Source: a bacterium (GTDB lineage: Bacteria > Elusimicrobiota > Elusimicrobia > Elusimicrobiales > UBA9959). Taken from it: a stretch of 64,000 nt of DNA. The position numbers and the translations under genes were made by a program. Positions 46,331 to 55,982 of this stretch are shown in pieces (the stretch's first letter is position 1; every line of letters begins with the position of its first letter). The notes beneath the pieces were generated by a model. It was not told the origin of the DNA and did not search any database. It was given only the letters and a program-made list of their open reading frames with translations. Where the stretch lies: NCBI GenBank assembly GCA_021811315.1, contig JAJZPF010000012.1, positions 1-64,000 of the forward strand, given 5' to 3'.

Positions 46331-47610
46331 AAAGTCTCCTGTTGGGGCCCCGCCCCGCCTTTGGCTTCAGGCTTGTTCTTTTTCCTGTCCGCGCTGCTCC
46401 CCGCGCCGCCGCCGCCGGCGCCCAGGACTTCGGCCTCGGCCCTGCCTTCAGCGAACTGCAGCGAAAGGCGGTCGCCCGGGAGGAGGGCGGCCGCGGTTTT
46501 AACGGCTTTGCCTTTCGCGTCCTTGACGATGGCGTAACCTTTCTTAAGAGGGAAAAGCGGGCTCAGGGCCTTCAGCTTTTCCGACTGCAAATTCAGCTTC
46601 TCCGCGGCATGGCGCGCCTTGTCGGCGGAGGCCAGGAAAAGTCCCTCTATCGCGTCGTCCAGCCTGCGCGTGGGCCGCTCGAGCAGGACCAGCGGGTTCA
46701 CCATCGGCCTGCTAGAAACCAGCCTGCGGAACTTGCCCTGCAAATTCTCGTAATAGATGCGCAGGCTCTGCAGCAGCCGCCTCTCGAGCCCCGCTATATT
46801 CGCCGCAAGCTCCACCTTGCTTTTCACCACCAGCTCGGCCGCGGCCGAAGGCGTGGGCGCGCGCAGGTCCGCCACGAAGTCCGCTATAGTGAAATCGGTC
46901 TCATGCCCGACGCAGGAGATCACCGGGATCCTGGAATTGAAGATGGCGCGCGCGACTATTTCCTCGTTGAAGGCCCAGAGGTCCTCCATCGAGCCGCCGC
47001 CGCGCCCCACCAGCATCACGTCTATATCGGGGAAGCCCTCGTTCAGGTCTTTGATAGCCTGCGCTATCTCTTCTTTCGAGCCCTGCCCCTGCACTTTCAC
47101 CGGCGCTATGATGATGTGCATATTCGCGTAGCGCCGCTTGAGTATTGAAAGTATGTCCCTTATCGCCGCGCCCGTGGGAGAAGTGACCACCGCTATTTTT
47201 TGCGGCAGGGCGGGAATGGGGCGCTTGCGGGCCTGGTCGAAAAAGCCCTCGGCCTGGAGTTTTTTCTTCAACTGTTCGAAAGCGAGCTGGAGCGGGCCGA
47301 TGCCGGCCGGGACGACCTCCTTCGCCATCAGCTGGTACTTGCTCTGCTTGTCGTAAGTGGTGATATTCCCGCGCACGCGCACAAGAAGGCCGTTCTGCAG
47401 GTCGAACTTCAGGTTAGCCGCGTGGCCGCGGAACAGAACTCCTGAAATATTTGAATTCGCGTCCTTCAGGTCGAAATAAGTATGCCCCAGCGAGGAGACT
47501 TTAAGCCCGGAGAGCTCGCCTTCCACCCAGACTTCGCGGAAAGAGGACTCGAGCAGGTATTTAATTCCCTGGCTGAGCTCGCTGACGGTATAGATCCTGG
47601 GCTCCGTCAT
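46324..47610 (-). CDS. xseA: exodeoxyribonuclease VII large subunit
   Basis: YTVSELSQGIKYLLESSFREVWVEGELSGLK, VVTSPTGAAIRDILSILKRR, GRGGGSMEDLWAFNEEIVARAI. Confidence 0.97.
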   Translation of the reverse strand: MTEPRIYTVSELSQGIKYLLESSFREVWVEGELSGLKVSSLGHTYFDLKDANSNISGVLFRGHAANLKFDLQNGLLVRVRGNITTYDKQSKYQLMAKEVVPAGIGPLQLAFEQLKKKLQAEGFFDQARKRPIPALPQKIAVVTSPTGAAIRDILSILKRRYANMHIIIAPVKVQGQGSKEEIAQAIKDLNEGFPDIDVMLVGRGGGSMEDLWAFNEEIVARAIFNSRIPVISCVGHETDFTIADFVADLRAPTPSAAAELVVKSKVELAANIAGLERRLLQSLRIYYENLQGKFRRLVSSRPMVNPLVLLERPTRRLDDAIEGLFLASADKARHAAEKLNLQSEKLKALSPLFPLKKGYAIVKDAKGKAVKTAAALLPGDRLSLQFAEGRAEAEVLGAGGGGAGSSADRKKNKPEAKGGAGPQQETLW

Positions 47611-48938
47611 TTTTCTCCCCGGAGGCGCTTCAGCCGCTTTGAAATTTCTATCTCAAAACCCTGCTCCGTCGGCCGGTAGAAAATTTTAGGGTCCGGCATA
47701 TATTCCTGCTTCACGTAATGGTTCTCGAAATCGTGCGGGTATTTGTAGCCCCGGCCGTGGCCGAGGGCTTTCCCGTCCTTGGAAGCGTCGCGCAAATGCA
47801 GGGGAACCGCGCGCTCTATCCCGCTGTTCACCTCGGCCTGGGCCTCGTTGACGGCCATATAGGAAGCGTTAGACTTGGGCGAGCAGGCCACGTAGATTGC
47901 GGCCTGGGCGAGGATTATCCGCGCCTCGGGCATGCCGAGAACCTCGGCGGACTTGAAAGCGCTTTCGGCCATCACCAGCGCCATCGGGTTGGCGTTCCCC
48001 ACGTCCTCGGACGCGCAGATAAGGATGCGCCGGGCCACGAAGCGGGGGTCCTCTCCCGCCTCGAGCATTTTGGCCAGCCAGTAGACCGCGGCGTCCGGGT
48101 CCGAGCCGCGCATGCTCTTTATGAAAGCCGAGATATGGTCGTAATGCTCGTCGGAGCTGCGGTCGTAGCGCAGGCTGCGGCGCTGAATGGATTCCCTGGC
48201 CACCGCTTCGTCTATCAGGCGTTTCCCGTCCGCGCCCGGCTTTGTGGTTATCACGGCAAGCTCGAGAGCGTTCAGAAGGCGGCGCGCGTCGCCGGAGGAA
48301 TTTTCCACCAGGTAGCGCTTCGCCTCCGGGGTCACCTCGGGCTTCAGGGCTTTCAGGCCCGCCTCGGCGGTCAGGGCCCTGTCGAAAATAGTAGAAAGAT
48401 GCTCGGTGGTCAGCTGTTTGAACTCCACGACGATGAACCTGGAGAGCAGCGCCTGGTTTATATAGAAGAAAGGATTCTCCGTGGTCATTCCGATCAGGAT
48501 GATCTCGCCTTTTTCCACGGAAGGAAGAAGCACGTCCTGCTGGGTGCGGTTGAAATGGTGGATCTCGTCGAGGACCAGGAGCACGCGCTGGTTCTGCGCC
48601 AGGCCGCTCCCCATCCCGCGGGAGAACTCGATTATTTTTTTAAGGTCGGCCACGCCCGCCATGACGGCGTTCAGGTCGAAGGTCTTTGCGTTTGCGCGGG
48701 AGGCGATGTACCGGGCCAGGGCGGTCTTGCCGGCCCCAGGCGGGCCGAAGAACACGGCCGATTTAAGATTATCCGACTCTATAGCGCGGCGGAGCAGCTT
48801 GCCCTCGCCCAGGATATGCTCCTGCCCGGAGAAATCTTCGATGTTCTTAGGCGCCAGCCGGGCCGCCAGCGGGGAATAAGCCGGGCCGCCCTCCGCCTCG
48901 GGCGCCGCCGGTTTTTCGTCAAAAAGGGATTCGGACAT
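47607..48938 (-). CDS. rarA: RarA/MgsA-type AAA+ recombination protein
   Basis: FFGPPGAGKTALARYIA, LVLDEIHHFNRTQQDVLLPSVE, LIGMTTENPFFYIN. Confidence 0.95.
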   Translation of the reverse strand: MSESLFDEKPAAPEAEGGPAYSPLAARLAPKNIEDFSGQEHILGEGKLLRRAIESDNLKSAVFFGPPGAGKTALARYIASRANAKTFDLNAVMAGVADLKKIIEFSRGMGSGLAQNQRVLLVLDEIHHFNRTQQDVLLPSVEKGEIILIGMTTENPFFYINQALLSRFIVVEFKQLTTEHLSTIFDRALTAEAGLKALKPEVTPEAKRYLVENSSGDARRLLNALELAVITTKPGADGKRLIDEAVARESIQRRSLRYDRSSDEHYDHISAFIKSMRGSDPDAAVYWLAKMLEAGEDPRFVARRILICASEDVGNANPMALVMAESAFKSAEVLGMPEARIILAQAAIYVACSPKSNASYMAVNEAQAEVNSGIERAVPLHLRDASKDGKALGHGRGYKYPHDFENHYVKQEYMPDPKIFYRPTEQGFEIEISKRLKRLRGEK

Positions 48939-48963
48939 TTTAGGATAAGGGCCCGGGTATTAA

Positions 48964-49275
48964 TTACTGCTCGCCGTGTATTTCTTTTTCGAGAGTTTTC
49001 GCCAGCTTTTCCACCAGCTCCTCTACCTTCTTCGAGTCGGCCTCGCGGTTGGTCTCGGATCGCTGCTTCAGGTGGTAAAGCTCTACGGCGAAATCGTAGG
49101 CGGCCAAAATAGCGAGTTTAGAGGAATCCACGATGTTAAGTTTCTCTTCTATCTTGTTTATCTTTTCCTCGACCTGGCCCACGATCATGCTCATCTCTAG
49201 CTGGGACATCCCGTCCACGGACGGGAACTTGATCATGCGGTTCTTGATCTTCGCTTCGAATTCGTTATTCTGCAT
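48964..49275 (-). CDS. zapA: ZapA-like cell division protein
   Basis: VGQVEEKINKIEEKLNIVDSSKLAILAAYDFAVELYHLK. Confidence 0.8.
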   Translation of the reverse strand: MQNNEFEAKIKNRMIKFPSVDGMSQLEMSMIVGQVEEKINKIEEKLNIVDSSKLAILAAYDFAVELYHLKQRSETNREADSKKVEELVEKLAKTLEKEIHGEQ

Positions 49276-49531
49276 CTTCGTCCTCGAACAGGGCCGGCTG
49301 CAGGTCGTTGGCCTTTTCTATCTTCGCGCAGAGGCGCTCCAGCCGGCGGCGCACCTTGGCCTTGAACTCGGCCAGCTCGCGCGCGGCGGCGGTATTTGAG
49401 GCTGACTTGTTGCGGGCGGCGCCCAGCAGTTCCACCTGCTGCTTCAGCACCTCGTTCTCTTCTTTAAGCCGCGCGATAAGTTCTGAAGCGCCGTTCACCA
49501 GTTCCTCAAGGCGCTTTATGCGGTTATGCAT
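49265..49531 (-). CDS. small coiled-coil protein (ZapB-like position next to zapA)
   Basis: MHNRIKRLEELVNGASELIARLKEENEVLKQQVELL; overlaps zapA start. Confidence 0.65.
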   Translation of the reverse strand: MHNRIKRLEELVNGASELIARLKEENEVLKQQVELLGAARNKSASNTAAARELAEFKAKVRRRLERLCAKIEKANDLQPALFEDEDAE

Positions 49532-49563
49532 AGCTAGATTATAGTAAAACTTCGCGCAAAAAA

Positions 49564-49591
49564 AAGCGGCCCGCTTCACTGCGGGCCGCTT
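49564..49591 (-). terminator. intrinsic terminator
   Basis: AAGCGGCCCGC ttcact GCGGGCCGCTT followed by Ts on the minus strand. Confidence 0.88.
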
Positions 49592-49608
49592 GACCGAAAA
49601 CTACTGTT

Positions 49609-50373
49609 TCAGAGCGGCGCCGCCGCTTTCAGAACGACCCCGGCGGGATAGCCGAAGAGCTGGCCGCCCCTTTTGGCGATGGAGGCGTCTATCAGGCTCC
49701 TGGCATAATCGTTATTTTCGCCCAGGACGGTTATTTCTATGACTTTGTCGTTCTTGGCGGCGGCTACGGAAATAGGGGCGTCGGCGGAGATCTTCGAGAC
49801 CCCGGCCAGGCAGGGCTTGAGCATCTTCAACGCGTCTTTCATGAAAGGCTGCATGAAGAACTGCGCGTCCACGATGGAGCAGGCCTCCACTTCGGTGAAA
49901 ACGTCCCTGGGCAGGATGGAGGTTTTGGGTTCGGCAGCGATCACGACTACGGAAGCGGGATAGCCGAAGACCTGGCCGTTCCGCTTCGCGAGCGAGCCTT
50001 TTATCAGGTCCGCTACGTCTTTGTTCTTGCTCCCGAGTACGGTTATCTCTATGGCTTTGCCGTTCTTAACGGCCCCTACGGAGATCTTGGCTTTGCCGGT
50101 CAGGTCGGAAACTCCGGCGAGGCAGGGCTTGAGCATGCTCAGCGCGTCTTTCATGAAAGGCTGCATGATGAACTGCGCGTTCAGTATCGAGCAAGCGTCC
50201 ACTTCCCGGAAAACGTCCCTGGTCAGGCCGTAGGCGGGGCCGGGGAGCGGGATAGCAGCGCCGGCTTTCTGGCCGGACAGAGAATCGAAAACTTCGGACT
50301 GGCCGGCGGCGGCGGGCAGGCTTACGGCCGCCAGGAAAGTAAAGAGAGTGAACGTTTTCGCGATTGTTTTCAT
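49609..50373 (-). CDS. secreted protein with internal tandem duplication
   Basis: Signal peptide MKTIAKTFTLFTFLAAVSLPAAAG; two approx. 95-aa repeats each beginning RDVF(R/T)EV(D/E)ACSI. Confidence 0.75.
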   Translation of the reverse strand: MKTIAKTFTLFTFLAAVSLPAAAGQSEVFDSLSGQKAGAAIPLPGPAYGLTRDVFREVDACSILNAQFIMQPFMKDALSMLKPCLAGVSDLTGKAKISVGAVKNGKAIEITVLGSKNKDVADLIKGSLAKRNGQVFGYPASVVVIAAEPKTSILPRDVFTEVEACSIVDAQFFMQPFMKDALKMLKPCLAGVSKISADAPISVAAAKNDKVIEITVLGENNDYARSLIDASIAKRGGQLFGYPAGVVLKAAAPL

Positions 50374-50521
50374 TTTATCATCCTTTCTAAAGGGAAGCCG
50401 CTCCGGCTTCCTACAGGATAATAGTATGAAAACGCCGCCGTGGGCGGCATGATGCCAAATACCCAAAAGAGAGGACTCTTTAGGCCTATCCCGGCCTGGG
50501 CACTTCGGGAATTGACCAGAG

Positions 50522-51934
50522 TCAGGGTTTATAGCCGAAGAAGCGGCGGGCCTTGATGCACTTCGCCACTTCGGCGGGAACCATAGCTTCCCAGCAGGCG
50601 TCGCCCGCGCAGATCCTGGCGAGCACGTTCCGCGAAAGGATGCCCAGGCTTTCTTTGCGGAAATTTCCTATCGGGACTATGCAGCCGTTATCCCTAAGAT
50701 AAATGTAGAGGTGCTTAAGCTGGTCCGGGACCTTCACGTTTTCCGCGGTGACGACCTTGCCCGGCGCGCCTTCCATGAAAGGATAGACGTACAGCTTGAT
50801 GTCGTTCTTGAAAAGCCGGCCGAAAGACTCAAGGATGCCGCCGCCCAGGTCCTCGTAATACTTGACGTTGAAAACTTCTTTCAGGGTCGGGATCCCCAGC
50901 GCGATCCTGATGCTGCGCCCGGTATAGCGCCGCAAATAGGCGGCCAGTTTGTAATACCTGGCGTAATCCGAGATCAGGACCATCCTGCCCACGGAGTTTA
51001 TCGTGTCCGCGCGGGCGAGGAAGTCGGTATGGTCGATCTTCCCGGAGCTCAGCAGATTGCTCATGGTGATCTCCATAAGCTCCACTATCTCGCCTTCCCC
51101 CCCGCCTTCCTCGGCCTGGAACTGGACGCGCGAGCAGTCGAGCATGTCCAAATTCACCTTGGTGAGAGGGCGGAAGCTGCCGCGCTCTATCAGGATCTTT
51201 TTTTTCCACAGGACTTCGGAAGGCTGCAGGACCTCCCCGTTCGCGCCGATAAGCGCCGCGCCGGTAAGCTTCTGGGCCACGAGCTGCAGGCTCATCAGCC
51301 GGTTGTCCACGCCTTTGAAGCAGGGCCCGGTGAACTTTATCATGTCCACTTCTATCCGCTCGGTCGAAAGGCCGTCGAGCAGCGAAGCGATAAGTTTTTC
51401 AGGCTCGGCGTTGAGATAAAAAGCGCCGTAGGCCAGGTTCACGCCTATGATACCGAGCGCTTCCTGCTGCTGCAAATTCTCCTTGTCCAGCATGTTCACG
51501 TGCAGGACGATCTCGGACGGCGCCCCTTTCGGCTCCGCCTGGAACTTGAGCCCCATCCAGCCGTGGCATTCATTGTTCCCCTGGTAGCTCCGCGCGGCGA
51601 CGGTATCGGCGAAAGCGAAGAAAGAGGATTTATCGCCGCGCCCCGAGCCCAGGCGCTCGACCATCAGGTCGAACTCGTAATCCAGCATTTTCCGCAGCCG
51701 CGCCTGGCTGACATAGCGCTTGTCTTTGCCGTAAATAGCGTCCGAGACCGCCATATCATAAGCGGAGATGGTCTTGGCGAGGGCGCCGGAAGCGCCGCCG
51801 ACCACGAAGAACCAGCGCGCTACTTCCTGGCCGGCGCCTATCTCGGCGAAGGTCCCGTAAAATTTCTTGGCGAGGTTTATCCTGGTGGCTTTTTCCTGCG
51901 TAGTCAGGGGCCTGGAATTATTTTGTGTGTTCAT
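50522..51934 (-). CDS. conserved protein of unknown function (family often labelled nicotinate-nucleotide adenylyltransferase or TonB-dependent receptor by automated pipelines)
   Basis: KFYGTFAEIGAGQEVARWFF, TISAYDMAVSDAIYGKDKRYVS, FFAFADTVAARSYQGNNECHGWMG, IERGSFRPLTKVN. Confidence 0.7.
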   Translation of the reverse strand: MNTQNNSRPLTTQEKATRINLAKKFYGTFAEIGAGQEVARWFFVVGGASGALAKTISAYDMAVSDAIYGKDKRYVSQARLRKMLDYEFDLMVERLGSGRGDKSSFFAFADTVAARSYQGNNECHGWMGLKFQAEPKGAPSEIVLHVNMLDKENLQQQEALGIIGVNLAYGAFYLNAEPEKLIASLLDGLSTERIEVDMIKFTGPCFKGVDNRLMSLQLVAQKLTGAALIGANGEVLQPSEVLWKKKILIERGSFRPLTKVNLDMLDCSRVQFQAEEGGGEGEIVELMEITMSNLLSSGKIDHTDFLARADTINSVGRMVLISDYARYYKLAAYLRRYTGRSIRIALGIPTLKEVFNVKYYEDLGGGILESFGRLFKNDIKLYVYPFMEGAPGKVVTAENVKVPDQLKHLYIYLRDNGCIVPIGNFRKESLGILSRNVLARICAGDACWEAMVPAEVAKCIKARRFFGYKP

Positions 51935-51955
51935 ATTGATTCTCTTTGACCGGCG

Positions 51956-53353
51956 CTAGAGCCGGGGCTTTCCCGCGCCCGGGCGCGTCAACCGTACGGG
52001 GTCAAGCAGGCGGGCAAGGGCCCCGGGGGAAAGCAGGCCCTCAGCCTCCGCCAGCCCGGCGATGCTCTTGCCCGAAGCAAGCGCGCGTTTGGCCGCGCCG
52101 GCGGCCGCCAGGTAGCCGATCTCGGGCGCGAGCGCGGTCGCCAGCCCCATCGAGCGGCCGGCGTAGTCGCGGCAGCGCGCCGCGTCCGCGGTGATGCCGT
52201 CCACGCAGCGCAGCGCCAGCTGGCGGCAGGCGGCGGCGAGCAGGTCTATGGACTCAAGCAGGTTCTCGGCCATCAGGGGCATCATCACGTTCAGTTCAAG
52301 CTGGCCCGCGGCCGCGGCGAGAGAAACGCTCAGGTCGCCGCCGACAGCGTGAAAACAGACCATATTGACCATCTCGGGGACGGAAGGATTGACCTTGCCC
52401 GGCATGATGGAGCTTCCCGCCTGCACGGCCGGGAGCCGGATCTCGGCGAGGCCGGTGGCCGGGCCGGAGGAGAGAAGCCTGAGATCATTGGCTATACGCC
52501 CGAGTTCCACCGCAAAATCGCGCATCGCCGAGGAAACCCTGCCAAGCGGGGCCTGAGACTGCATCGCGTGCATAAGGTCGGCCGCTTTGCGCAGCTTGAA
52601 ACCCGAGGACCTGGAAAGCTCCGCCGCCATGCGCCGCGCGAAGGCGGGGTGGGTGTTCATCCCGGTGCCGGCGGCCGAGCCGCCGATGCCGAGTTCCTTC
52701 AGGTCCGCGGCCGTGCGCCGGATATGGCGCGCCGAGGCGCGTACCGCGGCGGCATAAGCCGAGAACTCGCGCCCGAGCAGGACCGGGACGGCGTCCTGCA
52801 GATGCGTCCTGCCGCTCTTGAGGACTTTGGAAAATTTCTTCCCCCGCTCCGACAGCGAAGCGGCCAGGCGCGCGGCCTCGGCTTCAAAATCATCCAGCGC
52901 CGCGAGCGCCGCCAGGTGCGCCGCCGCCGGGTAAGTGTCGTTGGTGGACTGCCCCATATTCAGATGGTCATTTGGCGACAGGATATCGTAGCGGCCTTTC
53001 TTATGCCCCAGGAGCTCAAGCGCGCGGTTGCAGAGCACCTCGTTCACGTTCATATTCGTGCTGGTCCCGGCTCCCGCCTGGAACCTGTCGATAATGAACT
53101 GGTCGCGGAGCCCTCCGGACAGGACCTCTTCGGCGGCACGGATAATTGCTTTGCCTTTCGCTTTTGAAAGCTCCCCGGCCCGCATATTCACGGCCGCGGC
53201 GGCTTTCTTTATCCGGCAGTAAGCGGCTATCAGGCGCGGATTGATCTTCCGGCCGCTTATCGGGAAATTCTCCGCGGCGCGGCCGGCGTTTATCCCCCAG
53301 TAGGCCCCTGCCGGGACCGGGAATTCGCCGATAGAGTCTTTTTCAATACGCAT
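51956..53353 (-). CDS. class II fumarase/aspartase superfamily, probable fumarate hydratase
   Basis: GAGTSTNMNVNEVLCNRA, SGRTHLQDAVPV, GSSIMPGKVNPSVPEMVNMV. Confidence 0.9.
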   Translation of the reverse strand: MRIEKDSIGEFPVPAGAYWGINAGRAAENFPISGRKINPRLIAAYCRIKKAAAAVNMRAGELSKAKGKAIIRAAEEVLSGGLRDQFIIDRFQAGAGTSTNMNVNEVLCNRALELLGHKKGRYDILSPNDHLNMGQSTNDTYPAAAHLAALAALDDFEAEAARLAASLSERGKKFSKVLKSGRTHLQDAVPVLLGREFSAYAAAVRASARHIRRTAADLKELGIGGSAAGTGMNTHPAFARRMAAELSRSSGFKLRKAADLMHAMQSQAPLGRVSSAMRDFAVELGRIANDLRLLSSGPATGLAEIRLPAVQAGSSIMPGKVNPSVPEMVNMVCFHAVGGDLSVSLAAAAGQLELNVMMPLMAENLLESIDLLAAACRQLALRCVDGITADAARCRDYAGRSMGLATALAPEIGYLAAAGAAKRALASGKSIAGLAEAEGLLSPGALARLLDPVRLTRPGAGKPRL

Positions 53354-53414
53354 GGCCCCGGCCCGGTTAGAAGCGCGCTTGCGGTCATGGGAGATGCGGC
53401 TCATAGGTTTTTCC

Positions 53415-54272
53415 TCATTTGAACTTCTCGAAAAGAGGCCTGACCCTTTCAGGGGAATAAGCGGCGGTGCGGACCGCTATCGCTTCGCCTTTCAGCGCCG
53501 AAAAGCGGGCGTCGAAGGCGGGCCGGTCAGTTTTGTAGATAAGGCCGGTCGGGATGGTCTCCTGCGCGCGGGAAACAAGGCTCAAAGCCGCGTCGAAATC
53601 CGACGGGTCGTGTTCGGGCCCGACCGGTTTCGCGCGCTGCCTGAACCAGCCGAAAGTATTGACCTTGTTGAAGGTAATGCAGGGCGACATGATATCCAGG
53701 AGCGCGAAACCTTTATGCTCTATAGCCTGCTTCATCAGCCCGGTCAGTTCCGGCTTGTTCCCGGAGAAAGCCCGGGCCACGAAAGTGGCGCCGGAGGCCA
53801 GGGCGAGCAAAGCCGGGTTGACGGGCTTGCCGCCGACGCCCTCGGGATGGATGGGCGTGGAGAAGTCCGGGGAAGAAGTGGGCGAAGCCTGTCCCTTGGT
53901 AAGGCCGTAGACGCGGTTGTCGCCGGCGAACACGGCTATATTCAGGTTCCGGCGCGCGGCGTGGATGAAGTGGTTGCCGCCTTCCGAGTAATAGTCGCCG
54001 TCCCCGGAAACGGAAAGAAGTTTCAATTTATGATTGGCCATGTTCACGCCGGCGGCCACCGGCAAAGCCCGGCCGTGCAGCCCGTTGAACAGATTGCATT
54101 TCACGGAAAAGCCGAGCTTGGAGGCCTGGCCTATCCCGGTGACCATGATGAAATCCTGCGGCTTCAGGTCCAGCCCGCAGAGCGCCTCTTTAACGCAGGG
54201 CAGGATGTCGAAATTGCCGCAGCCGGGGCACCACTGGGGCTTGTGGAAATCGTAACTTGCCGTGCAGGTCAT
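53415..54272 (-). CDS. korB: 2-oxoacid:ferredoxin oxidoreductase beta subunit
   Basis: KPQWCPGCGNFDILPCVKEAL, LSVSGDGDYYSEGGNHFIHAARRNLNI; start reset to Met at 54272. Confidence 0.92.
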   Translation of the reverse strand: MTCTASYDFHKPQWCPGCGNFDILPCVKEALCGLDLKPQDFIMVTGIGQASKLGFSVKCNLFNGLHGRALPVAAGVNMANHKLKLLSVSGDGDYYSEGGNHFIHAARRNLNIAVFAGDNRVYGLTKGQASPTSSPDFSTPIHPEGVGGKPVNPALLALASGATFVARAFSGNKPELTGLMKQAIEHKGFALLDIMSPCITFNKVNTFGWFRQRAKPVGPEHDPSDFDAALSLVSRAQETIPTGLIYKTDRPAFDARFSALKGEAIAVRTAAYSPERVRPLFEKFK

Positions 54273-55981
54273 ATTTTCCCCTCCAGCCCGGCTTCCAGCA
54301 GCGCCACGGCGTCCTCGACCGTCAGGTTCCGCCCGTCGTATTTCCCGAGATGCGCGTGCGTTTCCACCCCGCATTCCATGCGGAGCAATTTGCCCAACTG
54401 GCCGGAATAATTCTGTTCGAGCGTGACAAGCCGCTTGAAGCCCTTCAGCGCCTCCCGCACTTTCTCCTTGTCCAGCGGATAGAGATACCTGAAGACGGCC
54501 ACAGAGAAATCAATGCCCTTTTCCTTGAGAAGCAGCTTCGCCTCGAGCAGCGGTCCGACGGTGGAGCCCCAGGCTATCACGCAGACCGGCCGGCCGGGAT
54601 CTATTATCTCCGGGCCCGGGAAAGAGGCGGCCAGGCCGGCGAGCTTGCGCATCCGCTTGGAATGCTGGGCGACGCGGTTGGCGGGATCGTCCGTGAGGTG
54701 GCCGTGTTCGTCGTGCTCGTGGCTGTCGCAGGAGACCAGCCATTTTGACAGGCCGGGGACGGCGCGCGGCGAAACTCCGGAATCCGTTACCGCGTAGCGC
54801 GCGAGCATCTCCGGCCCGGCGGGTTCCGGGGCGAAAAGGCCGCGGTCTATCCGCACGCGGGAAACGTCGAATTCTCCGACCGTAGATTCCGAGCCTGCCT
54901 GCCCCAGGTCGTTCGCGAAGAAGACCGGGACCTGCCAGGCGTCGGCGATATTGAAAGCCTCGGCCGCCAGGTAAAAGCTGTCTTCGTGGGTGGCGGGCGA
55001 AATTACCGCCCTCGGGAACTCGCCGTGCGAAATATTAACCAGCGACAGAAGGTCGCCCTGCTCCGTGCGGGTCGCCATGCCCGTAGAGGGGCTGGCGCGC
55101 TGGCCGTCGTAGATCACCACCGGAGTTTCTGTGATCCCGGCCAGGCCTATCGCCTCGGCCATCAGGCTCATGCCCGGCCCGGAAGAGCCGCAGGCCGCGC
55201 GCGCGCCGGCGTAGGAAGCCCCGATCGCGAGATTGAGCGCGGCTATTTCGTCCTCGGCCTGCTCCACGGCGATGCCGAGCTTCGGCCCGGCCGTGCCGAG
55301 AGCGTTGAGGATGGTCGTGGAAGGCGTTATAGGGTAGCCGGCGTAAACGCCGATCCCGGCGGCGACCATGCCCAGGGCTACGGCGTCGTTCCCGGAGATA
55401 AGCATCCGGTCCGGCGCGGGGGCCGGCTTGAAGGCCGGGGGGCGGACGTCCTTCGCCCCGATAAAACCGGAGACGGCGGCGACGGCGTCAAGATTGGCCT
55501 GCAGCGCTTCCGGCTTCAGGCGCCCTTCGAACATTTTCTTTACCGAACCGGCCAGAATATCCGGCTGGAAACCGAGGCTCGCGAACAGCATAGAGACTAA
55601 TTTCACCGCGGCGAACTTTTCCCCCCGCGCGGCCTCCGGGCCAAGCGAGTCCGGAAGCACCCGCAGGCGCGGGTCCGTATTCGCGCCCTTGTCCGCCTCC
55701 AGGCAGAAAGCCAGGCCTTCCGGCCCGAGGTCGCCAAGCCTGAGCCCGACGCTTTCTTCGTTCAGGGCGAGCAGATAATCCGCCCGCCTGACCGGGGCCG
55801 CAAGCGGCCCTCCGGAAAAGCGGACGCTCATGAAGTTATGCCCGCCCCGCACCCGCGACTGGTAATCCTGGGTGATGAAGATATGGTAGCCGAGCCTGAG
55901 CAGGGTCTTGCCGAGTATCTCGCCCGCGGACTGGACCCCTTGCCCCGCCGCGCCGGCGATAACTATATTGAGATGTTCCAT
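54269..55981 (-). CDS. korA: 2-oxoacid:ferredoxin oxidoreductase fused gamma-alpha subunit
   Basis: VIAGAAGQGVQSAGEILGKTLLRLGYHIFITQDYQSRVRGG; GVYAGYPITPSTTILNALG, EDEIAALNLAIGASYAGARA. Confidence 0.93.
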   Translation of the reverse strand: MEHLNIVIAGAAGQGVQSAGEILGKTLLRLGYHIFITQDYQSRVRGGHNFMSVRFSGGPLAAPVRRADYLLALNEESVGLRLGDLGPEGLAFCLEADKGANTDPRLRVLPDSLGPEAARGEKFAAVKLVSMLFASLGFQPDILAGSVKKMFEGRLKPEALQANLDAVAAVSGFIGAKDVRPPAFKPAPAPDRMLISGNDAVALGMVAAGIGVYAGYPITPSTTILNALGTAGPKLGIAVEQAEDEIAALNLAIGASYAGARAACGSSGPGMSLMAEAIGLAGITETPVVIYDGQRASPSTGMATRTEQGDLLSLVNISHGEFPRAVISPATHEDSFYLAAEAFNIADAWQVPVFFANDLGQAGSESTVGEFDVSRVRIDRGLFAPEPAGPEMLARYAVTDSGVSPRAVPGLSKWLVSCDSHEHDEHGHLTDDPANRVAQHSKRMRKLAGLAASFPGPEIIDPGRPVCVIAWGSTVGPLLEAKLLLKEKGIDFSVAVFRYLYPLDKEKVREALKGFKRLVTLEQNYSGQLGKLLRMECGVETHAHLGKYDGRNLTVEDAVALLEAGLEGKI

Positions 55982-55982
55982 A

